A stretch of 64,000 bases of DNA, taken from JABDJZ01 sp047619685. GTDB taxonomy: Bacteria > Bacteroidota > Rhodothermia > Rhodothermales > UBA10348. Below are positions 25,833-33,909 of the stretch, piece after piece. A model generated the notes under the pieces. The model was not told the origin of the DNA. It worked only from the letters and a program-made list of their open reading frames with translations, and ran no database searches. The translations under genes were made by a program, and so were the position numbers. The stretch's first letter is position 1. Every line of letters starts with the position of its first letter. The DNA lies in contig JBLHLC010000006.1 of assembly GCA_047619685.1 (NCBI GenBank), positions 1-64,000 of the forward strand, written 5' to 3'.

Positions 25833-25905
25833 GCCAAAGCGTGTTGCCTGAAATACTCGGATTTCGTACTTTTTCAGATCTGTGCAAATTCCACGACCTC
25901 GCTAG

Positions 25906-26388
25906 ATGGTGCGTCTGGACTTAGGTGGGTTCAAGAATGGGAGTCGGAGCTTCTCCATGAAAATGGCGGCGCCGGGACTAGGCTTGAAAGACACCGACTT
26001 CGAGAACATTTTTGTGGCGGTCGAAATGGATCGCGAGGGAGACCGCATCATGGTCAACCTTGAAGTATCTGGAACTGCACAGTTGATCTGTGACAGAACA
26101 AGCGAACCGTTTGCCCAGGAAGTTCGAGGAACTCACTCCTTGATCTTCGTTCCATACGACCGTGTGGACGTCCTGAATGACGGTACGGATGATGTGTTGG
26201 GATTCGAACCGTCGGACACCAGCATTGACGTCACCGAAATCACACGCGACACGCTTGTGCTCTCGGTGCCAATCCGAAAGATTGCTCCTGGCGCAGAAGA
26301 AATAGAGATTACCACCAGATTTGGAGATTCCGGTCAGGACATAGACCCTCGTTGGGAACAACTTCGAGGACTGTCTGATCAGGACTGA
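25906..26388 (+). CDS. DUF177 (YceD-like) protein
   Basis: The 160-residue soluble protein is recognised by the central signature VNLEVSGTAQLICDRTSEPFAQEV, followed by an acidic C-terminal half (DVTEITRDTLVLSVPI). DUF177 proteins are almost always encoded next to rpmF, as here (29 nt downstream), and are linked to 23S rRNA maturation. The classical second Cys of the family (CDRC) is replaced: the motif reads CDRTSEPF. It is the first gene of the rpmF-plsX-fab cluster. Confidence 0.9.
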   Translation: MVRLDLGGFKNGSRSFSMKMAAPGLGLKDTDFENIFVAVEMDREGDRIMVNLEVSGTAQLICDRTSEPFAQEVRGTHSLIFVPYDRVDVLNDGTDDVLGFEPSDTSIDVTEITRDTLVLSVPIRKIAPGAEEIEITTRFGDSGQDIDPRWEQLRGLSDQD

Positions 26389-26417
26389 GTCTCCCAGCGA
26401 CTTCCGAAGAGGAGATC

Positions 26418-26609
26418 ATGGCCAATCCCCGTAGAAAAAATTCCAAAGCGCGGTCACGCAATCGGCGTGCTCATTATTACAACCGTCTGGACGCTCCCAC
26501 CACAATGGCGTGTCCAAACTGTAGTGAAACCAAGCTGATGCACCACGCCTGCCCAAGTTGCGGTCAGTATCGTGGCCGCCAGATCATTGAGAGCAAGGTG
26601 GCCGCCTAA
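26418..26609 (+). CDS. rpmF: 50S ribosomal protein L32
   Basis: The 63-residue protein begins MANPRRKNSKARSRNRRAHY and has two zinc-binding pairs, CPNC and CPSC, in CPNCSETKLMHHACPSCGQYRGR. This is the zinc-containing form of L32. GAAGAGGAG lies just upstream as a good ribosome-binding site. It sits between DUF177 and plsX in the standard order. Confidence 0.98.
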   Translation: MANPRRKNSKARSRNRRAHYYNRLDAPTTMACPNCSETKLMHHACPSCGQYRGRQIIESKVAA

Positions 26610-26624
26610 CGCGGTCCGCGCTCC

Positions 26625-27623
26625 ATGTCTATTCGTGTAGCGGTTGATGCCATGGGAGGCGACCACGCTCCGAGCGTGGCCGTCCGCGGGTGTGTCGATG
26701 CAGCGCGGGCGATGGGGGACTCTGTCCAGATCCTGCTGTTCGGCCCAGAGGGGGAGTTGTCTCCGCTTCTGAGTGCGGCAGGCTCGCGATCAAACGTGAC
26801 GGTGGTGCACGCACCACGGGTCATCGGGATGTGCGAATCTCCAGCGGTCGCCGTGAAAGGCAAGCCCGACTCATCAATCTGCATGGCCGCCGGTGCGGTG
26901 GCAAAGGGACACGCTGACGCTTTCGTCAGCGCGGGCAACACTGGTGCCGTTATGGCGGCGGCTCTCTTTATTCTCGGCCGGCTCAAGGGTGTCTCCAGGC
27001 CCGCTGTTATTGGACACTACCCGACGGTCAAGGGGTTCTGCGTTTTACTGGACGTTGGGACCAACGTAGACTGTAAGCCAGAGCACCTCCGGCAATTTGC
27101 CCACATGGGGGCCATTTACTCAGAGCGTGTCCTCAAGGTCAAGAACCCTTCCGTCGGTCTCCTGAACATCGGAGAAGAGCCAGGAAAAGGGAATGAACAG
27201 GCCAAGGCCGCCCATCAACTCCTTTCGGAGGCTTCCGGGCTCAATTTCATCGGGAACGTTGAAGGGCGCGACGTCATGCGTCACGGCGCTGATGTGGTGG
27301 TCTGCGATGGATTCGTCGGAAACGTTGTTCTGAAACTGGGGGAAAGCGTGGCCCACATTATCCCGCAGATGATCGGGGAGGAAATGCAGCGCCAGAAGAT
27401 GACGCCAGACGACCAAGCTGTTGTTGCGCGCGCTTTGGCCGGGGTCAGCAAGCGGTTCGACTACGAGGAATATGGCGGCGTCCCCATGCTGGGTATTGGG
27501 GGCACGGTTATAATTGGCCACGGCGGTTCCAGAGAAAAGGCGTTTGGGAACATGGTCCGGGCTGCCGTAGAGACGGCAAGACAGGACGTAGCAGGCTCCA
27601 TCTCGGCAGCGCTCGCGTCGTAA
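26625..27623 (+). CDS. plsX: Phosphate acyltransferase PlsX
   Basis: The 332-residue enzyme makes acyl-phosphate from acyl-ACP for phospholipid synthesis. The N-terminus IRVAVDAMGGDHAP and the segments SAGNTGAVMAAALF, LLDVGTNVDCKPEHL, NIGEEPGKGNEQ and VVCDGFVGNVVLK are diagnostic. It lies 15 nt after rpmF and 54 nt before fabH. Confidence 0.97.
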   Translation: MSIRVAVDAMGGDHAPSVAVRGCVDAARAMGDSVQILLFGPEGELSPLLSAAGSRSNVTVVHAPRVIGMCESPAVAVKGKPDSSICMAAGAVAKGHADAFVSAGNTGAVMAAALFILGRLKGVSRPAVIGHYPTVKGFCVLLDVGTNVDCKPEHLRQFAHMGAIYSERVLKVKNPSVGLLNIGEEPGKGNEQAKAAHQLLSEASGLNFIGNVEGRDVMRHGADVVVCDGFVGNVVLKLGESVAHIIPQMIGEEMQRQKMTPDDQAVVARALAGVSKRFDYEEYGGVPMLGIGGTVIIGHGGSREKAFGNMVRAAVETARQDVAGSISAALAS

Positions 27624-27677
27624 GTTCGAGAGGAGGGGCTACTACAGCTCCCCTCTCCCATCACTCGCACGAAACAC

Positions 27678-28676
27678 ATGCTGCAAGCGGCGATTACCGC
27701 GGTAGGCCACTACCTGCCCGAAGAGCGCCTAACCAACGCCGACCTGGAAAAAATCGTCGACACGAACGACGAATGGATTTTTTCGCGCACCGGAATTCGG
27801 GAACGAAGAATCCTGAGGGACCCGGACAAGGCGACGGCATACATGGCTTCCCGTGCGGTAGAGGAGCTCCTTCAGAAGCGTGGAATCGGTCCCGAGGAGA
27901 TCGAAGCCATCATCGTCGCGACGGTGACGCCGGACATGTTCTTCCCGTCCACAGCTGCATTGGTGCAGGCGGAGATAGGCGCCACCAATGCGTGGGGGTT
28001 CGATCTCTCGGCGGCCTGTAGCGGATTTCTTTTCGCCCTGTCCACCGGTGCCAAATTCATTGAGTCGGGCAGGCACAAGAAGGTCCTCATCATAGGCGCG
28101 GACAAGATGTCGTCCATCCTGGATTTCACGGATCGCACCACATGCATTCTCTTTGGCGACGGGGCCGCTGCCGTACTTCTGGAACCGGACGAGAACGGAC
28201 TTGGGCTGGTTGATTCCATCGAAAGGACCGATGGTTCGCAGTGGGAGATGCTCTGCATGCGAGGCGGGGGAAGTCGCCGACCGGCTACCCACGAGACGCT
28301 TGATCTAGGATTGCATCACCTCACACAGGAAGGACGCTCTGTCTTCAAGCACGCGGTCAAGGGAATGGCCGATGTGTCTGCAGAGGTAATGGAACGCAAT
28401 GGACTGACTGGCGACGATATTCGGTACCTGGTTCCTCACCAGGCCAACCTGAGGATTATTGACGCCACCGCTCGGCGCATTGGGATCGATTCCGCGAAGG
28501 TCATGCTCAATATTGAGCGCTACGGCAATACGACAGCCGCGACGATTCCACTCTGCCTTGCTGATTGGGAGGCAGATCTCAGGCGCGGCGACAACCTAAT
28601 TCTGGCTGCGTTTGGAGGGGGCTTTACCTGGGGTGCGGCATACCTGAAGTGGGCATACGACGGCAAAGCTCAATGA
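27678..28676 (+). CDS. fabH: Beta-ketoacyl-ACP synthase III
   Basis: The 332-residue enzyme starts fatty-acid synthesis by condensing an acyl-CoA with malonyl-ACP. The catalytic Cys lies in DLSAACSGFLFAL (about residue 114). The His and Asn of the triad lie in LVPHQANLRI and NIERYGNTTAATIPL. NDEWIFSRTGIRERR near the N-terminus is typical. The stop overlaps fabD by ATGA. Confidence 0.97.
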   Translation: MLQAAITAVGHYLPEERLTNADLEKIVDTNDEWIFSRTGIRERRILRDPDKATAYMASRAVEELLQKRGIGPEEIEAIIVATVTPDMFFPSTAALVQAEIGATNAWGFDLSAACSGFLFALSTGAKFIESGRHKKVLIIGADKMSSILDFTDRTTCILFGDGAAAVLLEPDENGLGLVDSIERTDGSQWEMLCMRGGGSRRPATHETLDLGLHHLTQEGRSVFKHAVKGMADVSAEVMERNGLTGDDIRYLVPHQANLRIIDATARRIGIDSAKVMLNIERYGNTTAATIPLCLADWEADLRRGDNLILAAFGGGFTWGAAYLKWAYDGKAQ

Positions 28677-29620
28677 GCAAGACGTCATTTCTGTTTCCTG
28701 GTCAGGGCTCGCAATATGTCGGCATGGGCCAGGACCTCCTTGAGGAAAGTCCCATCGCGCGGGACCTGTTCCAGCGGGCAGATGATACGCTGGGGTTCTC
28801 GCTTTCGAAGGTCATGTTCGGCAGCGGTGACACGGAGGCAGACGTGGCTGCGCTGCAAAAGACCGAAAACACGCAACCCGCGCTGTATTGCCACAGCATG
28901 GCCGTGATGGCCATTCTTGACGCCGCCGGCTTCGGGTTCGAGATGACAGCAGGCCACAGCCTTGGTGAGTATTCGGCGCTGGCGGCAGCCGGCGTGCTCG
29001 CGTTTGAAGACGGGCTCACCCTGGTGCGCGAGCGCGGCAGACTCATGTCTGAAGCTGGAGAACGCCAGCCAGGGACAATGGCTGCCATAATCGGCATGGA
29101 CGACAAAGACGTCGAAGCGGTCTGCTCAGACGTGGAGGTCGGCGTGGTCCAGCCGGCTAACTTCAATTCCCCGGGGCAGGTTGTAATCTCAGGAGACCTT
29201 GATGGCGTGGCCAAGGCGATGACTCTTGCCCTGGACCGGGGCGCAAGACGGGCCATCCAATTGCCGGTCAGCGGGGCGTTTCATTCTCCCCTCATGGCAC
29301 ATGCCCGAGAGGGATTGGCGGAGGCACTCGCGTCCGTTTCGTTGGCGGCACCCCGGTGTCCGGTCTACTTGAACGTCACCGCGGCTCCCGAAACGGACCC
29401 CGAACAAATTCGGCAACGCTTGCTGGACCAGTTGTTGTCTCCCGTGCGCTGGTCCCAGACATTGCTTGCAATGCACGAACATGGTGCGGGGATTTTTGTG
29501 GAAGTAGGCGCCGGCCGCGTGCTGAGCGGATTGGTGAAGCGTACCCTTGGACGCGAAGTCAAAACGGCAGCCATTGGGACCATTCAGGACATTTCGAGTT
29601 ACACCGCTTTGGACGCATGA
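28673..29620 (+). CDS. fabD: Malonyl-CoA:ACP transacylase
   Basis: The 315-residue enzyme transfers malonyl groups to ACP. It begins FLFPGQGSQYVGMGQDL. The active-site Ser is in GHSLGEYSALAAAGVL (about 92), with QPANFNSPGQVVISG and the His in LPVSGAFHSPLM. ATG 28673 is chosen because it overlaps the fabH stop (ATGA), even though the frame is open further upstream. The stop likewise overlaps fabG. Confidence 0.97.
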   Translation: MSKTSFLFPGQGSQYVGMGQDLLEESPIARDLFQRADDTLGFSLSKVMFGSGDTEADVAALQKTENTQPALYCHSMAVMAILDAAGFGFEMTAGHSLGEYSALAAAGVLAFEDGLTLVRERGRLMSEAGERQPGTMAAIIGMDDKDVEAVCSDVEVGVVQPANFNSPGQVVISGDLDGVAKAMTLALDRGARRAIQLPVSGAFHSPLMAHAREGLAEALASVSLAAPRCPVYLNVTAAPETDPEQIRQRLLDQLLSPVRWSQTLLAMHEHGAGIFVEVGAGRVLSGLVKRTLGREVKTAAIGTIQDISSYTALDA

Positions 29621-30366
29621 AAATCGACTTCACAGGTAAAATCGCCCTTGTCACAGGGGGGACGCGGGGCATAGGCCGGGCCATCGTCCAGGCCTTGGCC
29701 GACGGCGGTGCCAGCGTAGCGTTTACCTACCGCTCTTCCACTGAGGAGGCCCAGTCGTTTCGTGCCGAGTTGGAGGCCAGGGGCTGCCCGGTGTTGACGC
29801 ACCAGGGAGACGCAGGCGACAGCGAGGCCGCGTCAGAGGCGGTCGCCATGGTTCTGGAGGCATGGGGCAGGATCGACATCCTGGTCAACAATGCCGGTAT
29901 CACGCGGGACGGGCTCATGCTGCGGATGGGCGATTCGGAATGGGACTCGGTGATAAATACGAATCTGAAGAGCGTCTTCAATTTCTGCAAGGCAGTCTAC
30001 AGGCCGATGATGAAGCAACGCGGAGGACGCATTGTGAATCTCAGTTCGGTCGTTGGCGTCATGGGCAACGCAGGTCAAACCAACTACGCGGCTTCCAAGG
30101 CGGGCATAATCGGTTTCTCAAAGAGCCTCGCGAAAGAACTCGGAGGGCGCGGCGTTACTGTAAATGTCGTGGCACCCGGCTACGTCGCGACTGACATGAC
30201 GGCGTCGTTGTCAGAAAAGGCCCAGGAGGCGATGCTGGGATCGGTCCCCCTTGGCCGTCCCGCCACCCCCGGAGACATCGCGGCCGCAGTGGCGTTCCTT
30301 GCATCCGACGCGGCCTCATACATTACCGGCCACGTCCTTCATGTTGATGGCGGCCTTGCCATGTAA
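29617..30366 (+). CDS. fabG: 3-oxoacyl-ACP reductase
   Basis: The 249-residue short-chain dehydrogenase has the NADPH-binding TGGTRGIGRAIV (about 13-24), NNAGITRDGLMLRM, the catalytic Ser (NLSSVVGVMGN) and the YAASKAG motif with catalytic Tyr and Lys. The C-terminus (YITGHVLHVDGGLAM) is typical. ATG 29617 overlaps the fabD stop. No acpP or fabF follows; a helicase gene comes next. Confidence 0.96.
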   Translation: MKIDFTGKIALVTGGTRGIGRAIVQALADGGASVAFTYRSSTEEAQSFRAELEARGCPVLTHQGDAGDSEAASEAVAMVLEAWGRIDILVNNAGITRDGLMLRMGDSEWDSVINTNLKSVFNFCKAVYRPMMKQRGGRIVNLSSVVGVMGNAGQTNYAASKAGIIGFSKSLAKELGGRGVTVNVVAPGYVATDMTASLSEKAQEAMLGSVPLGRPATPGDIAAAVAFLASDAASYITGHVLHVDGGLAM

Positions 30367-30370
30367 TTAG

Positions 30371-30387
30371 GCCTGGAGCAGCCAGGC
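30371..30387 (+). terminator. Possible weak terminator after fabG
   Basis: GCCTGG-AGCAG-CCAGGC is a perfect 6-bp stem 4 nt after the fabG stop, with no T-tract. It may terminate or attenuate transcription before the helicase gene. Confidence 0.35.
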
Positions 30388-30405
30388 GTACAAAAGAGAT
30401 ACAGT

Positions 30406-31923
30406 TTGAGTAGCGGCACTCGCTTCACCAAAACAATAGACCTGACGACCAAAGCCCTTCTTGAGGCCAAAGTCGAGCGGGCAAAGTCTGCGTTTCAAGA
30501 GCCTGATCCGCCGCTGAAGCCGGCGACTTTGGAGGATCTTCCGGAGTCACTTCAGGCTGGAGTCCGGGCAGCGGGATGGACATCCCTCATGCCGGTTCAG
30601 GCGAAGGCCATCCCATACCTGCTCAGCGGACGAGACATGATTGTCCAGTCCAAGACAGGATCGGGTAAGACGGGTGGTTTTCTGCTCCCGCTCTTTGAAG
30701 CGCTGGACCCTGACATCAAGCAGCCACAAGCTCTGATCCTGAGCCCGACCCGCGAGTTGGCGCGACAGATCTATGAGGCCTTCGAGGAAATGAAGGGCGG
30801 GCACCGACTGACTGCTACGGTGATCTATGGTGGCGTCAAGTACCAGCCGCAGTTGGATGCATTGGAGCGCGGCACACAGGTTATCGTGGGGACACCGGGT
30901 AGAATCCTGGATCACGTTCAGCGCAGGACCCTCAAACTGGACGGCATCCGGTTCTTTATCCTCGACGAGGCAGATGAGATGCTGTCGATGGGTTTCCTTC
31001 CGGATATGAAGGAGATGCGTCGGCACCTCCCCGCCAAGAGGCAGTCCTGCATGTTCAGCGCCACGATGCCCATGAGGGTGCGCGCGTTGGCAAGCGACTT
31101 CCTGGACAAACCGGGGTTCTTGACGACGGCCACCGAAGGGAACGAGGGTGTGGACACCATCCAGCATCGGTACTACCGGGTGGATGCGATGCAGAAGGAT
31201 CGGACTCTTCAGCGCTTGATCGAGTTGGAGAACCCCGAAAGTGCCATCATTTTCGCGAATACGAAACGCGAAGTCGAGTACCTGGGCACGTTCCTCACCA
31301 ACTACGGCTACGACGCCGCAAGTATCTCGGGGGACCTGACCCAGAAGGCCAGGGAAGCGATCATGGAGCGCATTCGAAAGGGCAACCTGCGCTTTCTGGT
31401 GGCCACCGATGTCGCCGCCCGCGGAATCGACATCTCAGACCTGAGCCACGTATTCATGTACGATGTGCCTCAGGATCAGGAATATTATGTCCACAGGGCT
31501 GGCCGAACCGCACGTGCGGGGAAGACCGGCACTGCCATCGTGTTGGCAACCATCGACACGGAAACCAATCTCAAGCGCACGACGCAAAAGTACGGTATTG
31601 AAGTGGAACGAGGAATAGAACCTACAGACGAAGACGTCGCAGCCCGCGTTAGCGAGCGCATGACCGTCACCCTGGAAAGCCGCTATCGTGGCAAGACCAA
31701 CATGAAACGCGAGCGCCTTCAGCGGTTCGTGCCGATGGTTGAAGAACTGGCCCGGGAGGAGCCAGAACTATTGGCCATGTTGATCGACGAGCTCTACCAC
31801 GATGGGCTTCACGGCAACCCCACCGCGCCCGACAAGTCTGGCGCGAGTGTCGAATCAGAAAAGCTTCCGCCATCGCCAAAGGGCCGCGGACGCTCAGACG
31901 GTCGATCCGGCGGACGGCGCTAG
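30406..31923 (+). CDS. DEAD-box RNA helicase
   Basis: The 505-residue protein starts at TTG 30406. Helicase motifs in order: Q motif region (MPVQAKAIPYLL), I (SKTGSGKT), Ia (PTRELA), Ib (GTPGRIL), II (LDEADEML), III (FSATM), IV (IIFANTKREVEYL), V (ATDVAARGIDI) and VI (HRAGRTARAGKTG). The C-terminus is short, with a basic Gly/Ser/Arg-rich tail (GRGRSDGRSGGRR) likely to bind RNA. It probably acts in ribosome assembly or cold-shock RNA unwinding, as for CsdA/DeaD-type enzymes, but lacks a long DbpA-type domain. Confidence 0.95.
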   Translation: MSSGTRFTKTIDLTTKALLEAKVERAKSAFQEPDPPLKPATLEDLPESLQAGVRAAGWTSLMPVQAKAIPYLLSGRDMIVQSKTGSGKTGGFLLPLFEALDPDIKQPQALILSPTRELARQIYEAFEEMKGGHRLTATVIYGGVKYQPQLDALERGTQVIVGTPGRILDHVQRRTLKLDGIRFFILDEADEMLSMGFLPDMKEMRRHLPAKRQSCMFSATMPMRVRALASDFLDKPGFLTTATEGNEGVDTIQHRYYRVDAMQKDRTLQRLIELENPESAIIFANTKREVEYLGTFLTNYGYDAASISGDLTQKAREAIMERIRKGNLRFLVATDVAARGIDISDLSHVFMYDVPQDQEYYVHRAGRTARAGKTGTAIVLATIDTETNLKRTTQKYGIEVERGIEPTDEDVAARVSERMTVTLESRYRGKTNMKRERLQRFVPMVEELAREEPELLAMLIDELYHDGLHGNPTAPDKSGASVESEKLPPSPKGRGRSDGRSGGRR

Positions 31924-31941
31924 CCGAAAACGGAGTAACTC

Positions 31942-32934
31942 ATGATCCGGCCCCTCCTCCTTGTAGCCGTTCTGGGCACATCCCCCGGGTACGAACTCTC
32001 TGCGGCTGGAAGCACCGACGTCCTCGCGGACACCGTAACCGCGGATCATTACCGGATTTATACCGGAGAGGGGCAACCCGTTTCATGGGAAGAACTCGTC
32101 TCTCACCTGTTGGACGCAGACGTCGTGTTCATCGGAGAGAACCACAATGACCCGGTGGCTCACTATATCGAGCAGGCAGTACTGGGTGCGGCTCTGGCGG
32201 ATGAGTCTCGTCGCACGGCCGCTTCCATGGAGATGTTTACGCGCGATGTCCAATACATCGTGGACGAGTATCTGCACGACATGATCTCCGAGGACCACTT
32301 CCGTCGGTCCAGCACGCCGTGGCGAAATTACGAGGTGGACTACAGGCCGTTTGTCGAGATGGCCAAGGAGGCCGGCGCTGCGGTTATCGCCGCAAACGCA
32401 CCGCGGCGGTACGCAAACCGTGTGACCCGCATGGGTCCTGAGTCTGTGCAGGACTTGTCCGATGCCGCCAGGAAGTATTTGGCGCCGCTGCCTTACTCAG
32501 GAGCATCCGATGCCTACCGCGCCGAGTGGGACGCGGTCATGGCGGAGGCCATGGCCGGCATGATGCAACAGACCGATTCCTCAGCAGCAGAGGGAGAGGA
32601 CAGTCTCGCTGAAGGCTCAGGCGGCAGCCAACACAATTATGCCATGGGCTACGCCCTGGATGCCCAGTCTCTTTGGGACGCCACGATGGCGTTTTCCATC
32701 GCGGATCACCTGACTCGAAATCCAGGAAGCCAAGTGGTGCACATCGTAGGTGGCTTCCACGTGCAGAATGGCACAGGCATCCCGGAGCACTTTCAGCGTT
32801 ACCGCCCGGGATCCTCCAGAGTGATCATTGCGGTCGAGCCCGTGGAAGACATCGCGACATTCGATCACGGTGTCCATCACGGACTCGGTGACTTCGTGAT
32901 TCTGGGAGACGCCTCACTCCCCCGGAGCTACTGA
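31942..32934 (+). CDS. ChaN family protein (haem-binding uptake fold)
   Basis: The 330-residue secreted protein has an N-terminal hydrophobic signal (IRPLLLVAVLGTSPGYELSAAG). The ChaN/Tiki-fold motifs are VVFIGENHNDPVAHYIEQAVL (about 66-86), AASMEMFTRDVQ, VIAANAPRRYANRV and HIVGGFHVQNGTGIPEHFQRYRP. ChaN binds haem pairs in Campylobacter and the wider family includes metal-dependent proteases (Tiki, TraB). Unlike ChaN lipoproteins, no lipobox Cys is visible, so a periplasmic protein is expected. An acidic insert (SSAAEGEDSLAEGSGGS) lies at about 213-229. Confidence 0.88.
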   Translation: MIRPLLLVAVLGTSPGYELSAAGSTDVLADTVTADHYRIYTGEGQPVSWEELVSHLLDADVVFIGENHNDPVAHYIEQAVLGAALADESRRTAASMEMFTRDVQYIVDEYLHDMISEDHFRRSSTPWRNYEVDYRPFVEMAKEAGAAVIAANAPRRYANRVTRMGPESVQDLSDAARKYLAPLPYSGASDAYRAEWDAVMAEAMAGMMQQTDSSAAEGEDSLAEGSGGSQHNYAMGYALDAQSLWDATMAFSIADHLTRNPGSQVVHIVGGFHVQNGTGIPEHFQRYRPGSSRVIIAVEPVEDIATFDHGVHHGLGDFVILGDASLPRSY

Positions 32935-33055
32935 GGCTCCGCGAAGCAGGGACAGGAGAAGGGCGTAAGGCGGCACATTTTCCCCCTCCTCCCTAAGGAC
33001 CATGCCCTTTCCGGCCGATAACCGGCTAGGAACGAGTTTTGTTGGGCAGGGCCAT

Positions 33056-33802
33056 ATGCGCTATATCATTGTCATCGCCTGCCTTCTTCAGGTCTCGGAA
33101 GTTGGCGCTCAGCCTTCTCAACTGGCCAGCAATACCATCCTGACCCAGAGCGTTGTGGCCTATCCGGAGCACATGGCCGGCAGGAGAACCGCCAGCGGCG
33201 AGGTGTACAACCCGCATGGACTTACCGTGGCGCACTCCAGTTTCACCTTCGGCACCATGCTGGAGCTGACGGCTCCTGCAACGGGCCAGTCGGTGATGGT
33301 CACCGTAAACGACCGCGGTTCGATGCTCGGATCTGGCCAGCTGATTGCCTCGCTGGCCGCCATGAGCCGTCTGGGTCTGACGGGAGACGCTCCGGGCATG
33401 GTCAATGTCAGGGAGTGGAAGCAGGGTGCCGGCAGACCTCCTGGACCCCGTACGCTTCCTGCGGAACGCCCGGGCGCTTCCGGTAGCGCAACCGAAAGAA
33501 AGACGAAGCCAGCCGTACGGACTGCGATTCAGCCACCCCTACCCTCACGCTCCGAACCCGCAACCGCGCCCCATCCGGCCGGATCGGTGCGATTCGGTAT
33601 TCAGCTTGGCTCCTTCACCGACGCGTCCACCGCTCGAAAGTTGGCTGAGTCTCTCGACGGCGCATGGATAGAGACTGCCACCATGGGTCCGCGGTCCGTG
33701 CACCGTGTGCTTTACGGAAGGTTTGAGGATAGGGGCGAGGCCGAGGCATGGCACGCAAGGCTGAAAAGGCTCGGAATGGACGGCTACGTCCGCACCCTCT
33801 AG
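33056..33802 (+). CDS. RlpA-like septal ring protein with SPOR domain
   Basis: The 248-residue secreted protein starts at ATG 33056 (signal RYIIVIACLLQVSEVGAQ). The double-psi beta-barrel spans about 30-120 (AGRRTASGEVYNPHGLTVAH, VTVNDRG). Glu49, His60 and Asp86 have the same spacing as the conserved Glu, His and Asp of the Pseudomonas RlpA lytic transglycosylase. A Pro/Arg-rich linker leads to a C-terminal SPOR domain (VRFGIQLGSFTDASTARKLAESL ... VHRVLYGRFEDRGEAEAW) that binds denuded septal peptidoglycan. The usual IIDLS motif after NDRG is changed (QLIASL). No lipobox is present, unlike classical RlpA. Confidence 0.9.
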   Translation: MRYIIVIACLLQVSEVGAQPSQLASNTILTQSVVAYPEHMAGRRTASGEVYNPHGLTVAHSSFTFGTMLELTAPATGQSVMVTVNDRGSMLGSGQLIASLAAMSRLGLTGDAPGMVNVREWKQGAGRPPGPRTLPAERPGASGSATERKTKPAVRTAIQPPLPSRSEPATAPHPAGSVRFGIQLGSFTDASTARKLAESLDGAWIETATMGPRSVHRVLYGRFEDRGEAEAWHARLKRLGMDGYVRTL

Positions 33803-33909
33803 ACTTGTTCAACAGGCTTCTGGTCAACACCGGTTTTGATCTGATCGGAACTCGTGCACGAGTTGGATGGGGAAGGTAACTTCCAGGCTCACCATCCAAG
33901 CCTACTGGC

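Larger units (their letters stand above)
25264..25905. other. dnaA upstream region, candidate replication origin
   Basis: This 642-bp non-coding region lies between divergent dnaA and the DUF177 gene. It holds one consensus DnaA box (25346-25354), a palindrome CCCGATCG-CGA-CGATCGGG (25814-25832), and an 11-bp direct repeat GAAGCCGAATT (25420-25430, 25519-25529). Gene orientation is mainly leftward before it and rightward after it. I do not see a cluster of DnaA boxes, so the origin call rests on context. Confidence 0.45.
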
